A DNA stretch of 18,681 bases from UBA9464 sp003445095 (GCA_035437945.1 DAOMZG010000115.1:1-18681); one strand, 5' to 3'. Shown: positions 6,592 to 14,950, numbered from the stretch's first letter. Made by a program: numbers and translations. Notes: generated by a model not told the origin, from the sequence alone.

Positions 6592-9500
6592 ATGAAGTCT
6601 TGTGTTGCCGTCATCTTGGTTTGCCTCGCCGTCGCCGCCACGGCAGAAACTCCCAAGCACCCCCGATTCGGCTTTCCGGTCTACACCAACGAGCCGACGG
6701 GCAAACAACTGGCGGGACAGCACAAACCCGCCGACAACCCGGCGCTTAGCCCGTCCGAAGAACAAAAGTCATTTGTCGTGCCACCGGGATTTCAGGTTCG
6801 GCTCTTCGCCAGCGAACCCGAAGTGGTGAATCCCGTCGCGATGTGCTGGGATGCCCGCGGCCGGCTTTGGATCCTTGAGTTATACGAATACCCGCTGGGA
6901 GCGCGGCCCGGCACCAAAGGCCGGGACCGGGTCAAAATTCTTGAGGACTCGGACGCCGACGGCCAGGTGGACAAGGTGAGCGTGTTCGCCGACGGACTGA
7001 ACCTGGCAACCGGCCTACTGGTGGCCAACGGGGGCGTCTACGTGGGCGAAGCTCCGAACCTCTGGTTCATGGAGGATATCAACGGCGACGATGTGATGGA
7101 CCGAAAAACGCCGGTCATTACGGGCTTCGGCCTCGAAGATCGACACGAACTCTTGAACGGCTTTGCCTGGGGACCGGACGGCCAGATGTACATGACCCAC
7201 GGCGTCTTTACCCGCACGAGTGCTCGAGACCCGAGCAATCCCAACGCGGCGCCCGTGTTGCTCACGGCCGGCTTGGCGCGGTTCGAGCCCAAGACTCGGA
7301 AATTTGAAGTCTTCGCCGAGGGCACATCCAATCCCTGGGGCGTGGATTTCGATCTCAAGGGCAACGCCTTCGTCAGTGCCTGCGTCATTGATCACCTGTT
7401 CCATCTCGTACCCGGTGGCATTTACGCGCGCCAGGCCGGTCAGCCGCCGTTTTCGTATGCGTACGGCGACTTGCCCAGCATTGTGGACCACCGTCATCAC
7501 ATGGCCGCATATGCCGGCATGAATATCGTCCAGGGCGATCAGTGGCCGGCGGACTGGCAAGGCGCCGCCCTCCAAGGGAACATTCACCAAAATGCGCTGA
7601 ACATCGATCGACTAACACCGAAGGGCTCCACTTTTTCGGCGACGAAGTGGAACGACTCCGGCGATTTTTTGACCACAAAGGATGGCTGGTTCATGCCCGT
7701 TAGTACCCAAACGGGTCCCGACGGTGCCGTGTGGGTGATGGATTGGTACGACCGCTATCCATGTTACCAGAACGCCAACGCGGATCCCGCGGGCGTCGAT
7801 CGTGAACGCGGACGGATTTGGCGAATTGTCTGGACCGGTGATGACGCGAATAAACCCGTGCCTTCGCGCCCGACGAAAGACATGGATTTGGAGAAACTAT
7901 CGTCAGACGAATTGGCGAAGCTCCTCGCGAATCCCAACGTGTGGCAGCGGCGGGTGGCCCAGCGAATACTGACCGGCCGTGGTCTCACCGCCTTCGGTCC
8001 GCGCGAGCTGGATGCCAAAACCCCACTCCACGAGCTATTCAAGAACGGCACGACTTTGGAATCGCGTCTGGCCGCGTTGTGGACACTCCATAGCACAGGA
8101 CTGCTCGACGACGATTGGCTGGATACCGCGGCCGAAGACCAAGAACCCGCCGTCCGCGCTTGGGCTGCGCGGCTGACAGGTGAACGAGGTGACCCGACCA
8201 AAGACGCTTTCGTGCGTTTGGAACGGCTTTCCCAAGATCCTGATTTGACGGTTCGCTTAGGGGTAGCGATTGCTGCGCGGCAGTTCGTCTCCAGTTCGCT
8301 GACCCTGGATACACCTCCTAAGGTTCCGATCAGTGAATTGATCACGGGAGGAGTCCTGAGTGGGCTGTTCCTCAACTCGACCCGCGGAGTTGACCCGACG
8401 TTCGAGTTCCTGTTTTGGATGGCGCTGGAACCGATCATCGCCTTCGATCCCGTCCACGCAATCGGCTTCTACCAGCAAGACGGCGCAAAAGACACGCTTC
8501 CATTTTCCGCCAACGTGCTGCGCAAGATCATGCACCGCGCGTGTGACTTGCGCGACGAGGTCATGCTGAGCCGCGCGGTGTTGGAGTTTGGAAAAATCCC
8601 GGCCGACGCCGCCCCGACCCTCATCGCCGGCCTGCAGGGACTGGTTGATGGGCAACGTGGCAAAGTGATGGCCCCCAATGCTGACGCTGTAGCAGTCATT
8701 TCTCGGTTGGCTTCTTCGGCTAATCCTGACGTCGCCAAGACGGCTCAACAGGTTGGCTCGCTTTGGGGCGACGCCGCCTCGGTGAAGGCCGACCTGGCCC
8801 GGTTGAGTGATGCCAATGCCCCGTTAGCTGACCGCCTCGCCTCTATCCAGACCGTGCGGAAACTGAAGTCCGACGAATCGCGGGAAGCGTTGCTCGTGAT
8901 CGCCACTGGCACCGACGACGATTCGCTGCGAGTCGCGGCCGTTCGCGGCTTATCCGAGATTGGCGGAGACGACACCGCGCAAAAGCTCCTAGAAAAATGG
9001 CCGAAGCACTCACCAGCGATGCAGCGCGCCGTGGCGATGTTGTGTACAACTCGGGGTAACTGGAAATGGCCGCTCTACGGCGCGATTGAACGCGGCGAGA
9101 TCAAACGCGGTGACTTGCCTCCCTCGGTGATTCGCGCCCTGGCCTCGTCGAAAAACGAGGCCGAGCGAAGGAAGGCCCAGCAGTTGTTCGGACGCGTCAA
9201 CGCCTCACCGGCCGAGAAGCTCAAGCTCATCGCCGAGAAGCGAAAAATCGTCGTCGAAGGCCCGATTGACCTGGCGGCCGGCCATGCGGTCGCGAAGAGA
9301 AGCTGCCTCGTTTGCCACAAGCTTTATGGCGAAGGCACCGACATTGGTCCTGACTTGACCGGCGTGGGCCGCAGCTCGCTCGATGCGCTGTTGCACAACG
9401 TGATTCACCCGAACGAAATCATCGGTGAAGGCTACGAAAACTACGAAATCGAAACCTACGATGGACGATTGATTAGCGGCCGCTTAATCGAAAACAGCGA

Positions 9501-10182
9501 CGCACGGGTCAAGCTGGTGATGGCGGGAGCCGGCGAGACCGTGCTGTCTAAGTCCGACATTAAGCAAATGCACGCGACGGAGAACTCGGTGATGCCCGAA
9601 GGATTGGAGCAGCTTCCCGACGCCGACTTTCGAAATCTCATCTGGTTCATTCTGGCGCCTCCGCAAGATGGCAAGCCGCTGGATGACGCCCGCAAACGAG
9701 AGCTGATGTCCGACTCGGGTGACCAAGCCGCCGCGGGTCCGGCGCGGGATGGAGAGAGCCTCGCGTTGTGGGCGCCGGATTGGCAGGTGGACTGCCCCGA
9801 GTTCGAAGGCGCCCCGGCGAAGTTCCCTGAATTCGCCGGGAGGAAGAACGTGCTGATGACTCATCCCGTGGACGAACGGACGCCCGCCGCAATCGTGCGG
9901 CCGCTGGTGTTGTCGCCCGGTGAGCGAGCAACGCTCCGTTTTGTAGTAGCGGCTCATGAGGAAGGCGATTGGGAACTGCGAGTGAAGGCCGATGGAGAAG
10001 TCATCCATCGTCAACTCGTCGGCCATGACGGTGCCCGTTGGAAGCAGGTGTCTCTTGACCTGACTCCGTTTGCTGGAAGGCGGATCGTGTTACGCTTGGA
10101 GAACGCGGCCAATAACTGGTCCTACGAATTCGGGTATTGGGCCGATCTCCGCCTCGACACCACCAACGTCGCCGCGAAGTAG
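6592..10182 (+). CDS. PVC-type heme-binding CxxCH protein: beta-propeller, HEAT-like repeats, c-type heme, C-terminal beta-domain
   Basis: Very large secreted redox protein of the family typical of Planctomycetes and Verrucomicrobia. From the ATG at 6592 it has 1196 residues; an upstream in-frame ATG at 6580 is equally open, but only a typical signal peptide follows 6592 (MKSCVAVILVCLAVAATAET). Domains in order: a membrane-bound-dehydrogenase-like beta-propeller (about 60-415) with acidic loops DSDADGQVDK and DINGDDVMDR that may bind calcium; HEAT-like helical repeats (about 435-860); a C-terminal cytochrome domain with the heme motif C905-LV-C908-H909 and GPDLTGVGR after it. Last comes an extra region of about 170 residues (about 1025-1196), mostly beta-rich (ERATLRFVVAAHEEGDWELR), resembling a carbohydrate-binding-like sandwich. 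The family is often linked to polysaccharide or sugar oxidation. Substrate is not deducible. Confidence 0.9.
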   Translation: MKSCVAVILVCLAVAATAETPKHPRFGFPVYTNEPTGKQLAGQHKPADNPALSPSEEQKSFVVPPGFQVRLFASEPEVVNPVAMCWDARGRLWILELYEYPLGARPGTKGRDRVKILEDSDADGQVDKVSVFADGLNLATGLLVANGGVYVGEAPNLWFMEDINGDDVMDRKTPVITGFGLEDRHELLNGFAWGPDGQMYMTHGVFTRTSARDPSNPNAAPVLLTAGLARFEPKTRKFEVFAEGTSNPWGVDFDLKGNAFVSACVIDHLFHLVPGGIYARQAGQPPFSYAYGDLPSIVDHRHHMAAYAGMNIVQGDQWPADWQGAALQGNIHQNALNIDRLTPKGSTFSATKWNDSGDFLTTKDGWFMPVSTQTGPDGAVWVMDWYDRYPCYQNANADPAGVDRERGRIWRIVWTGDDANKPVPSRPTKDMDLEKLSSDELAKLLANPNVWQRRVAQRILTGRGLTAFGPRELDAKTPLHELFKNGTTLESRLAALWTLHSTGLLDDDWLDTAAEDQEPAVRAWAARLTGERGDPTKDAFVRLERLSQDPDLTVRLGVAIAARQFVSSSLTLDTPPKVPISELITGGVLSGLFLNSTRGVDPTFEFLFWMALEPIIAFDPVHAIGFYQQDGAKDTLPFSANVLRKIMHRACDLRDEVMLSRAVLEFGKIPADAAPTLIAGLQGLVDGQRGKVMAPNADAVAVISRLASSANPDVAKTAQQVGSLWGDAASVKADLARLSDANAPLADRLASIQTVRKLKSDESREALLVIATGTDDDSLRVAAVRGLSEIGGDDTAQKLLEKWPKHSPAMQRAVAMLCTTRGNWKWPLYGAIERGEIKRGDLPPSVIRALASSKNEAERRKAQQLFGRVNASPAEKLKLIAEKRKIVVEGPIDLAAGHAVAKRSCLVCHKLYGEGTDIGPDLTGVGRSSLDALLHNVIHPNEIIGEGYENYEIETYDGRLISGRLIENSDARVKLVMAGAGETVLSKSDIKQMHATENSVMPEGLEQLPDADFRNLIWFILAPPQDGKPLDDARKRELMSDSGDQAAAGPARDGESLALWAPDWQVDCPEFEGAPAKFPEFAGRKNVLMTHPVDERTPAAIVRPLVLSPGERATLRFVVAAHEEGDWELRVKADGEVIHRQLVGHDGARWKQVSLDLTPFAGRRIVLRLENAANNWSYEFGYWADLRLDTTNVAAK

Positions 10183-10554
10183 GTTGAGGAGCGCGCCTGC
10201 GCTAGGCGTGTCTCGCCCTCCTGTTGGTGGAGCTGCGTTTCACCGCGGCCCGCTTCAATTCCGCGGCGCTCGTGAATGTGACGACAGGAACGTGGGAAGT
10301 GTTGGGCGTGGGGAGGCTCCTGGCAGGCGCGCCGCGCTTCCCTGGTTTCCCAGTTCGTGACCTCACGCGCGCCTCGGAATTAGATGGGGGCGAGGTAAAA
10401 CTCGCCCCTCCCGGCTCGTAGGGCTCCGTTCCGCGACACTTGATTCATCTCAAACTCGTCCCAATTCTTGGCCGACGAGTGGTAGGCACGCGAATGGCTT
10501 GGAGCGTAGTTTCACCCGCTTCCCTCCATCACTTCTCCTCGTTAACCTCATTTC
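10183..10554. other. Intergenic region before the WecG/TagA gene
   Basis: A 372-base gap with no protein-like frame. It holds the GC-rich hairpin at 10386-10409 and several shorter GC-rich palindromic stretches (for example two CCGCGG boxes between 10239 and 10266). The last 100 bases are more pyrimidine-rich and lead to the GTG start without a visible ribosome binding site. Confidence 0.5.
10386..10409. terminator. GC-rich hairpin, possible terminator or intergenic repeat
   Basis: GGGGCGAG and CTCGCCCC form a perfect eight-pair stem, with one further G-T pair, around the loop GTAAAA. It lies about 200 bases past the stop of the heme/propeller gene and is not followed by a T tract. It could be a transcription end or a REP-like element. 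Confidence 0.4.
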
Positions 10555-11334
10555 GTGGCCGCCTTCAATTCTCCACCTCGGGTCAACGTTCTCGGTGTGG
10601 GAATTTCTGTCCTCAATCTCGATTCCGCCGTGGAAACACTTGCCTCGGCGCTCGCTTCGGGTCAGCGAGGATACGTGACCATCACCGGCGTCCACGGCGT
10701 GATTGAATCCCAAAACGACCCGGAGTTGCGGCGCATTCACAACACTTCGCTCTTATCGACCCCGGATGGCATGCCGTTGGTCTGGATGGGCAAGCTGGCC
10801 GGTCACCGCTCTATGGACCGGGTCTATGGCCCTGACTTGATGGAACGTCTCATGACGTGGTCGCAAACGAGCGGCGCGACCCATTACTTCTATGGCGGTG
10901 CTCCCGGCGTAGCGGAGGAACTTAAAGTGAAACTGGAAGACCGGTTCCCCGGAATCCGCATCGTCGGCACCTCCACACCTCCGTTCCGCCCACTGACTCC
11001 GGAAGAACTCGTCAGGCTCTCTGCGGAAGTGGCGGAGTTGCAGCCGGACTTTTTTTGGGTGGGTTTGAGCACGCCAAAACAAGAAAGGTTCATGGCGGCC
11101 CATCAGGGACTCCTCGATGCCAAGATCATGGTGGGCGTCGGCGCGGCTTTCGATTTCCACTCCGGCCGGATCGCCCAAGCCCCGCGGTGGATTCAACGCA
11201 GCGGCTTTGAATGGCTCTTCCGGCTCTCGAAAGATTTCAAGCGGTTGTGGCCCCGTTACTCGCGAATCGTGCCCTTGTTCCTCTTCAAAGCCGCCGGCCA
11301 ACTCAGCGGCCTACGGCGCTACTCCCTCGAATGA
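10555..11334 (+). CDS. WecG/TagA/CpsF family glycosyltransferase
   Basis: Transfers a sugar (ManNAc, ManNAcA or similar) to a lipid-linked or growing surface glycan at the cytoplasmic face of the membrane. The 259-residue protein has the family hallmarks in order: VNVLGVGISVLNL near the N-terminus, the TITGVHGVIES strand, catalytic-site aspartate D71 in STPDGMPLVW, FYGGAPGVAEEL, WVGLSTPKQERFM, GVGAAFDFHSG, and a C-terminal membrane-targeting block around RWIQRSGFEWLFRL and RLWPRYSR. Length (about 240-260) is normal. The start is a GTG at 10555 without a clear ribosome site; no better in-frame start precedes the conserved core. No other exopolysaccharide genes are adjacent, so the glycan is unknown. 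The gene converges with the sigma-factor unit. Confidence 0.9.
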   Translation: MAAFNSPPRVNVLGVGISVLNLDSAVETLASALASGQRGYVTITGVHGVIESQNDPELRRIHNTSLLSTPDGMPLVWMGKLAGHRSMDRVYGPDLMERLMTWSQTSGATHYFYGGAPGVAEELKVKLEDRFPGIRIVGTSTPPFRPLTPEELVRLSAEVAELQPDFFWVGLSTPKQERFMAAHQGLLDAKIMVGVGAAFDFHSGRIAQAPRWIQRSGFEWLFRLSKDFKRLWPRYSRIVPLFLFKAAGQLSGLRRYSLE

Positions 11335-11372
11335 TGACGGAGGGAAAGTTCGGTTCTGAGGGCGGTCTGCGC

Positions 11373-11840
11373 TCAGTGGACGACGCTCCGAGCGATCAGG
11401 AATTCAGTCCGCGCGGCCAACCGAAAAAGACCCACACCCCGTCCGCCGGCCAACATGAATAGCTCGCCATCCGAAACTTGAAGTCCTCGTTCCGCTTGGG
11501 TTGATACACGGGCAACCAGTTGGGATCCAGCCGAGGTAGTAACTCGCTCCGCGTCCGCGAGAGCGACGGTCCTGACCCCGCTGAACAACGCCGGCGCGAC
11601 GGAAGCAAGCGGAGCCGAATCCGTAGGTTCTATGCTACCCGAGAAGGAAGGGCGCCCTAGCGGACCCAGCCAGGTCCACGCCAACCCAACCGCCAGCAAC
11701 ACAGCCAGGCTATTCCCCGCGTGCCGGCACCGGCGGCGCGCCCGGACCGCACGCAACATGGGACCGAGCGAATCCACGGCGGGAGCAGACTCGCTCAGCA
11801 CATCCTCTAGGAGGTTCGGTTCGTTAGGCGCGGTTTTCAT
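11373..11840 (-). CDS. Single-pass membrane protein after the sigma factor (possible anti-sigma factor)
   Basis: A 155-residue protein from the ATG at 11840, which overlaps the end of the sigma-factor gene by 17 bases, so translation is probably coupled. It has a short cytoplasmic N-terminus (about 42 residues, ending in the basic stretch RAVRARRRCRH). One hydrophobic helix follows (about 43-58, NSLAVLLAVGLAWTWLG), then a roughly 95-residue outer part with short beta-like stretches (LVARVSTQAERGLQVSDGEL) ending ARSVVH. I see no zinc-binding HxxxCxxC anti-sigma motif. Position and topology are those of a membrane-bound sigma regulator, but that role is inference. A longer frame opens upstream within the sigma gene and is not favoured. 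Confidence 0.65.
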   Translation of the reverse strand: MKTAPNEPNLLEDVLSESAPAVDSLGPMLRAVRARRRCRHAGNSLAVLLAVGLAWTWLGPLGRPSFSGSIEPTDSAPLASVAPALFSGVRTVALADAERVTTSAGSQLVARVSTQAERGLQVSDGELFMLAGGRGVGLFRLAARTEFLIARSVVH

Positions 11841-12447
11841 TTTGAAGGCGTTTGAGCAAGGCGCTCTTGAGTTTCTGCCGGGCCCGCGTGAGGCGTGATT
11901 CGACGGCCTTTTCAGTGGAACCGAGTGCGGTCGCCAACTCACGGACGGAACCGCCTGCCAGATATTTATGTTCCAACAGCTCTCGCTCTGCGGCCGGCAA
12001 CGAAGCTAGTTCCGCTGACAGGGCGGCTTCCAAATGACCGTCCACCTCGGGCGGCACGAAGACGGGATCGGGTTGGTGCCGAAACCAGCGCTCCATAAAA
12101 CAGAGGTAGCGCTGCTCGCGGCGGCGAACGTCTGCGGCGGCGCTCCGGGCCAAAAGCGTCAGCCAACTCCAGAGCTCTGCTTCGGTTTCGCAGATTCGGA
12201 CGTGTTTCACGGCGCGAAGGAATGTCTGTTGCTGGGCTTCGGCCGCGGCATCTTCGTGACCGCGGCAGACCACCAGGAGATACCGCTGCAGCCGGAGCGC
12301 GAAGGCTGCATGAAACTCTCGCCACGCGAGCTCATCTCCGGCGGCCAATCGCCGAGTGAGCGTGGCTGTCGTCGACTGGACCGAAGACCCGGGGCCTGCC
12401 GGCGCGGCCGCGAGCGGCAGGGCGGACGTTAGCGTGCCGGAGCTCAC
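11824..12447 (-). CDS. RNA polymerase sigma factor, sigma-70 family (ECF-like)
   Basis: Directs RNA polymerase to a specific promoter set. It has 207 residues from the GTG at 12447, only 10 bases after the stop of the upstream gene. Region 2 spans about 35-115: AWREFHAAFALRLQRYL, then the Gln-rich EAQQQTFLRAVKHV and the WSWLTLLARSAAADVRRREQ core-binding/-10 segment. Region 4 spans about 145-200, with LPAAERELLEHKYLAGGSV, then ELATALGSTEKAVESRLTRA as the -35 helix-turn-helix. No region 3 is present, as in ECF factors. A Pro/Ala-rich leader of about 27 residues precedes region 2. The Gln-rich region and the RRREQRY end resemble PVC-type ECF factors. Its neighbours suggest control by an envelope signal. 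Confidence 0.88.
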   Translation of the reverse strand: MSSGTLTSALPLAAAPAGPGSSVQSTTATLTRRLAAGDELAWREFHAAFALRLQRYLLVVCRGHEDAAAEAQQQTFLRAVKHVRICETEAELWSWLTLLARSAAADVRRREQRYLCFMERWFRHQPDPVFVPPEVDGHLEAALSAELASLPAAERELLEHKYLAGGSVRELATALGSTEKAVESRLTRARQKLKSALLKRLQNENRA

Positions 12448-12457
12448 ACGAAGCAGA

Positions 12458-13366
12458 CTACGGCTTCTCGGACTTTGGTGGAAGTACGGGTTGTGCCGTC
12501 GGCACCGGATCGAGTCGGCGCGAGGGCCTCCCTGGTGCTGGAGCAAGCCCCCTCAACACCTGTTCGAGAACTGCGACCTGGTCCGGTTGGCCCGAGACGA
12601 TCAGGAGCTTGGTTTCATTGTGGTACTTCATGACAGGAAGGTCCCTGTAGCCGGCCAAATCCCAGCCGGTCTTAACCGCGGTAGTGATGTCATCGACGGT
12701 GAAACGATCCAAATATGGGTCCAACTGATAGAACTGGACGGATCTGGGCGGTTCATTCGATGCCGGCACCGCAGGGGCCTGCGTGCCGCCAGGACCCGTT
12801 GCCACAAGCCCCGGAGGAAAAGTGGCTCCGAGCAGATACGTCAGATTCCCGTCGTTGATGCCCACCAGTCCGAGGGAGTAGCCGATTACTCCGATCCTAT
12901 AATCTCCGTATCCCGGTCCGGGCAAGTACGGCACGGTCCTCTGACTCGCCTTTCCCAGCAGGTTGAACAACTCGCCGACGGTTACCTGTTTGACATCCAG
13001 CGTGAGAAAATTGGTCCGCGCCAAGTCGCGCAGATGCTCAGGAATCATCACATTGAGGTAGTTCCCGGATTCCTTCCGGTAAGTGGCTTGCACCACCTTG
13101 ATGGCCTCCTCAAGCGGAAGATTCTTGAAGGAGAAATCCAGCCGCGGTCCGACATCTTGGGGAGGAAGCGGAATGCCCGTGGTAGGGTCGATTTCCTGAA
13201 CGGGAACCGGTCTGGCCTCCGGCGAGGGTAGCCTGGGCACGGACGCGGGCGTCGGCCTGGGCACGGCGGTAGGTACTAGTGACGTCGGTTGTCCCTGGGC
13301 TAGGTCGGGGATGAGGATGAGCAACGAGATGACAACGAATCGGCAGAACCGGGAGAGACCAGCCAT
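12458..13366 (-). CDS. Secreted protein with two secretin N-domain-like modules and a Pro-rich linker
   Basis: A 302-residue exported protein; the ATG at 13366 is preferred over a GTG two codons earlier because MAGLSRFCRFVVISLLILIP gives a standard signal peptide. After cleavage (near residue 25) comes a Pro-rich linker (27-70). A first domain follows (about 74-145, LDFSFKNLPLEEAIKVVQ then FLTLDVKQVTVGELFNLL) that looks like the STN/N0 fold of secretins and TonB receptors. A variable Gly/Pro-rich region leads to a second domain (about 208-275, VQFYQLDPYLDRFTVDDIT then ETKLLIVSGQPDQVAVLEQV) that looks like a secretin N1/N3 module. No secretin pore domain follows. It is first in a unit with the sigma factor and the membrane protein, so it may be a periplasmic sensor or an assembly factor. 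Function is not known. Confidence 0.75.
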   Translation of the reverse strand: MAGLSRFCRFVVISLLILIPDLAQGQPTSLVPTAVPRPTPASVPRLPSPEARPVPVQEIDPTTGIPLPPQDVGPRLDFSFKNLPLEEAIKVVQATYRKESGNYLNVMIPEHLRDLARTNFLTLDVKQVTVGELFNLLGKASQRTVPYLPGPGYGDYRIGVIGYSLGLVGINDGNLTYLLGATFPPGLVATGPGGTQAPAVPASNEPPRSVQFYQLDPYLDRFTVDDITTAVKTGWDLAGYRDLPVMKYHNETKLLIVSGQPDQVAVLEQVLRGLAPAPGRPSRRLDPVPTAQPVLPPKSEKP

Positions 13367-13614
13367 ATACACAGTAGTACGTCACCGGCAGCAAAATCCT
13401 TCGCAGTACTGGGAGTTGGTATGGCCGTCCAGGTGTCGTACGAGGCGGCGCGAGGAGACTCCATCGGTTGGCCTCATTTTCAGCCGAGTTCCGAGGAAAT
13501 GGAGACTCATGACTTCGACTTTTACGAATCATTCTCGCGGGCGCGGCCGCCCGCGCTCCGTGCGTCGGCCAGAATCCTCGAAATAAAAAAAACGCTCAAC
13601 CTTCCGGAGAATTC
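13367..13614. other. Divergent intergenic region between the secretin-like gene and the aminotransferase gene
   Basis: A 248-base gap. It contains a perfect eight-pair hairpin at 13536-13555 (CGCGGGCG / CGCCCGCG, loop CGGC), an A8 tract at 13585-13592 and the aminotransferase ribosome binding site. No open frame here looks protein-like, and I could not place a convincing promoter. Confidence 0.45.
13606..13609 (+). promoter_or_regulatory. Ribosome binding site that decides the aminotransferase start
   Basis: GGAG ends five bases before the GTG at 13615. The alternative ATG at 13642 is preceded by a T/A-rich stretch with no Shine-Dalgarno match, so the GTG is preferred although it adds only nine residues. 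Confidence 0.5.
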
Positions 13615-14946
13615 GTGCTTACTCCTGCGCGAACAATTTTGATGAAAGAGTTCCTGCCGTCTCCGCCGCCCTTAATTCAGAACCAGCACTCGGAAATCCG
13701 GGAGCTCTTCAACCGCTATGTGGTGCCGAGTTACGGACGGTTCGATCTCGTCTTTGATCGAGGGGCCGGAAGCTACGTCTGGGATGTTTCGGGTCGTCGG
13801 TTTTTGGATCTCGGGGGTGGCATTGCCGTTTGTTCGCTCGGCCATGCCAACCCGGAAATCACGGAGGCGCTGATCGAGCAGTCGCGACGGTTGGTCCATG
13901 TTTCCAACCTATATTTCCAAGCACCCCAAGGTCAGCTTGCCGAGCGCATTGTTCGGCACCTTGCACCGGGCAAGGTCTTTTTTGCGAATTCCGGGGCAGA
14001 AGCCAATGAGGGACTGTACAAAGTCGCCCGGAAGTTCGGCCACGATGAAGGTCGCTTTGAGATCCTCACCGCGCTGAATTCATTCCACGGGCGGACGCTG
14101 GGCGGAATTGCGGCCACCGGGCAAGAAAAGGTGAAGAAGGGATTCGAGCCCATCATGCCAGGGTTTCGTCACGTCCCGTTCAACGACCTAGACGCGGTCC
14201 GCGCCGCGCTGTCACCAGCGACCGTTGCGATCTTGATCGAAGGCATCCAAGGCGAAGGGGGAATTACGCCGGCGACCGTCGAGTATTTGATCGGACTTCG
14301 GCGCCTGTGCGACGAACGGCGGATGCTGCTCTTGATGGACGGGGTGCAATGCGGACATTTCCGGAGCGGCCGTTTCCAAAGTTTTCAGCGGCTGCTCGAA
14401 GGCGTGTCGGAAGTCCAGCAGTTCTTACCCGACGGCGTATCCATGGCGAAGTCGCTGGGAGGCGGATTTCCGATTGGCGCGTTTTGGGTCCGTCGGGATG
14501 CGCATGGTGTGGCATTGGCGGATATCTTGAGCGCCGGAACGCATGCGACGACATTTGGAGGCACACCGCTGGGGTGTGCGGTCGCGTCGAAGATTTTTGA
14601 CGTCATCGAACGGGACCAACTCGCCGAGCACGTGCGATCCACGGGGGACTGGCTCAAAAGTGAGCTTGAGCGACTGGCGCGGACGTATTCTGGCTACGTG
14701 CGGGGCGCCCGGGGCTTAGGCTTCATGCAAGGATTCGAGCTGCAGCCGCGCGAGCAGATCCCTGCCTTCGCCAAAACTGACCAACCCGCGAGCGTGCAAT
14801 TCGTCAACCGACTGCATGACGCCGGGGTTCTGACGATTCCCAGCGGGACGCAGGTCGTACGATTATTACCGGCCCTGAATATCGGCCGGGCTCAGTTGGC
14901 GGAGGGGTTGGAGAAGATCGAAACGGTGTTGAAATCACTTGGGTGA
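13615..14946 (+). CDS. Class III PLP-dependent aminotransferase (acetylornithine/ornithine aminotransferase-like)
   Basis: Moves an amino group, most often from N-acetylornithine, ornithine or a similar omega-amine, to 2-oxoglutarate using PLP. It has 443 residues. Fold-type I landmarks in order: VWDVSGRRFLDLGGGIAV, phosphate-binding FFANSGAEANEGLYK, aromatic/HGRT segment NSFHGRTLGGIAATGQ, IEGIQGEGG, PLP-pyridine aspartate in LLLMDGVQCG, Schiff-base lysine in SMAKSLGGGFPIGA, and THATTFGGTPLGCAV. Two departures from textbook ArgD: the DEVQ motif reads DGVQ, and about 15 extra residues (HFRSGRFQSFQRLLEGVSEV) precede the lysine segment. I am sure of class III but not of the substrate. It stands alone, with no arginine genes beside it, and converges with the heme/copper gene. 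Confidence 0.85.
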   Translation: MLTPARTILMKEFLPSPPPLIQNQHSEIRELFNRYVVPSYGRFDLVFDRGAGSYVWDVSGRRFLDLGGGIAVCSLGHANPEITEALIEQSRRLVHVSNLYFQAPQGQLAERIVRHLAPGKVFFANSGAEANEGLYKVARKFGHDEGRFEILTALNSFHGRTLGGIAATGQEKVKKGFEPIMPGFRHVPFNDLDAVRAALSPATVAILIEGIQGEGGITPATVEYLIGLRRLCDERRMLLLMDGVQCGHFRSGRFQSFQRLLEGVSEVQQFLPDGVSMAKSLGGGFPIGAFWVRRDAHGVALADILSAGTHATTFGGTPLGCAVASKIFDVIERDQLAEHVRSTGDWLKSELERLARTYSGYVRGARGLGFMQGFELQPREQIPAFAKTDQPASVQFVNRLHDAGVLTIPSGTQVVRLLPALNIGRAQLAEGLEKIETVLKSLG

Positions 14947-14950
14947 CGGC

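Noticed and set aside
6053..6592. In-frame extension of the methyltransferase to a 565-residue protein
   Set aside because: The added part translates through the hairpin repeat (FLCALCELCARR) and is patternless; a strong ribosome site marks the ATG at 6052.
12356..13231. 291-codon plus-strand frame opposite the secretin-like gene
   Set aside because: The minus-strand product has a signal peptide and two folded-looking domains; the plus-strand translation is Arg-rich and patternless.
13311..13642. Short plus-strand frames between the secretin-like gene and the aminotransferase
   Set aside because: Low-complexity, Arg/Ser-rich translations, overlap with the secretin-like gene and no ribosome sites.
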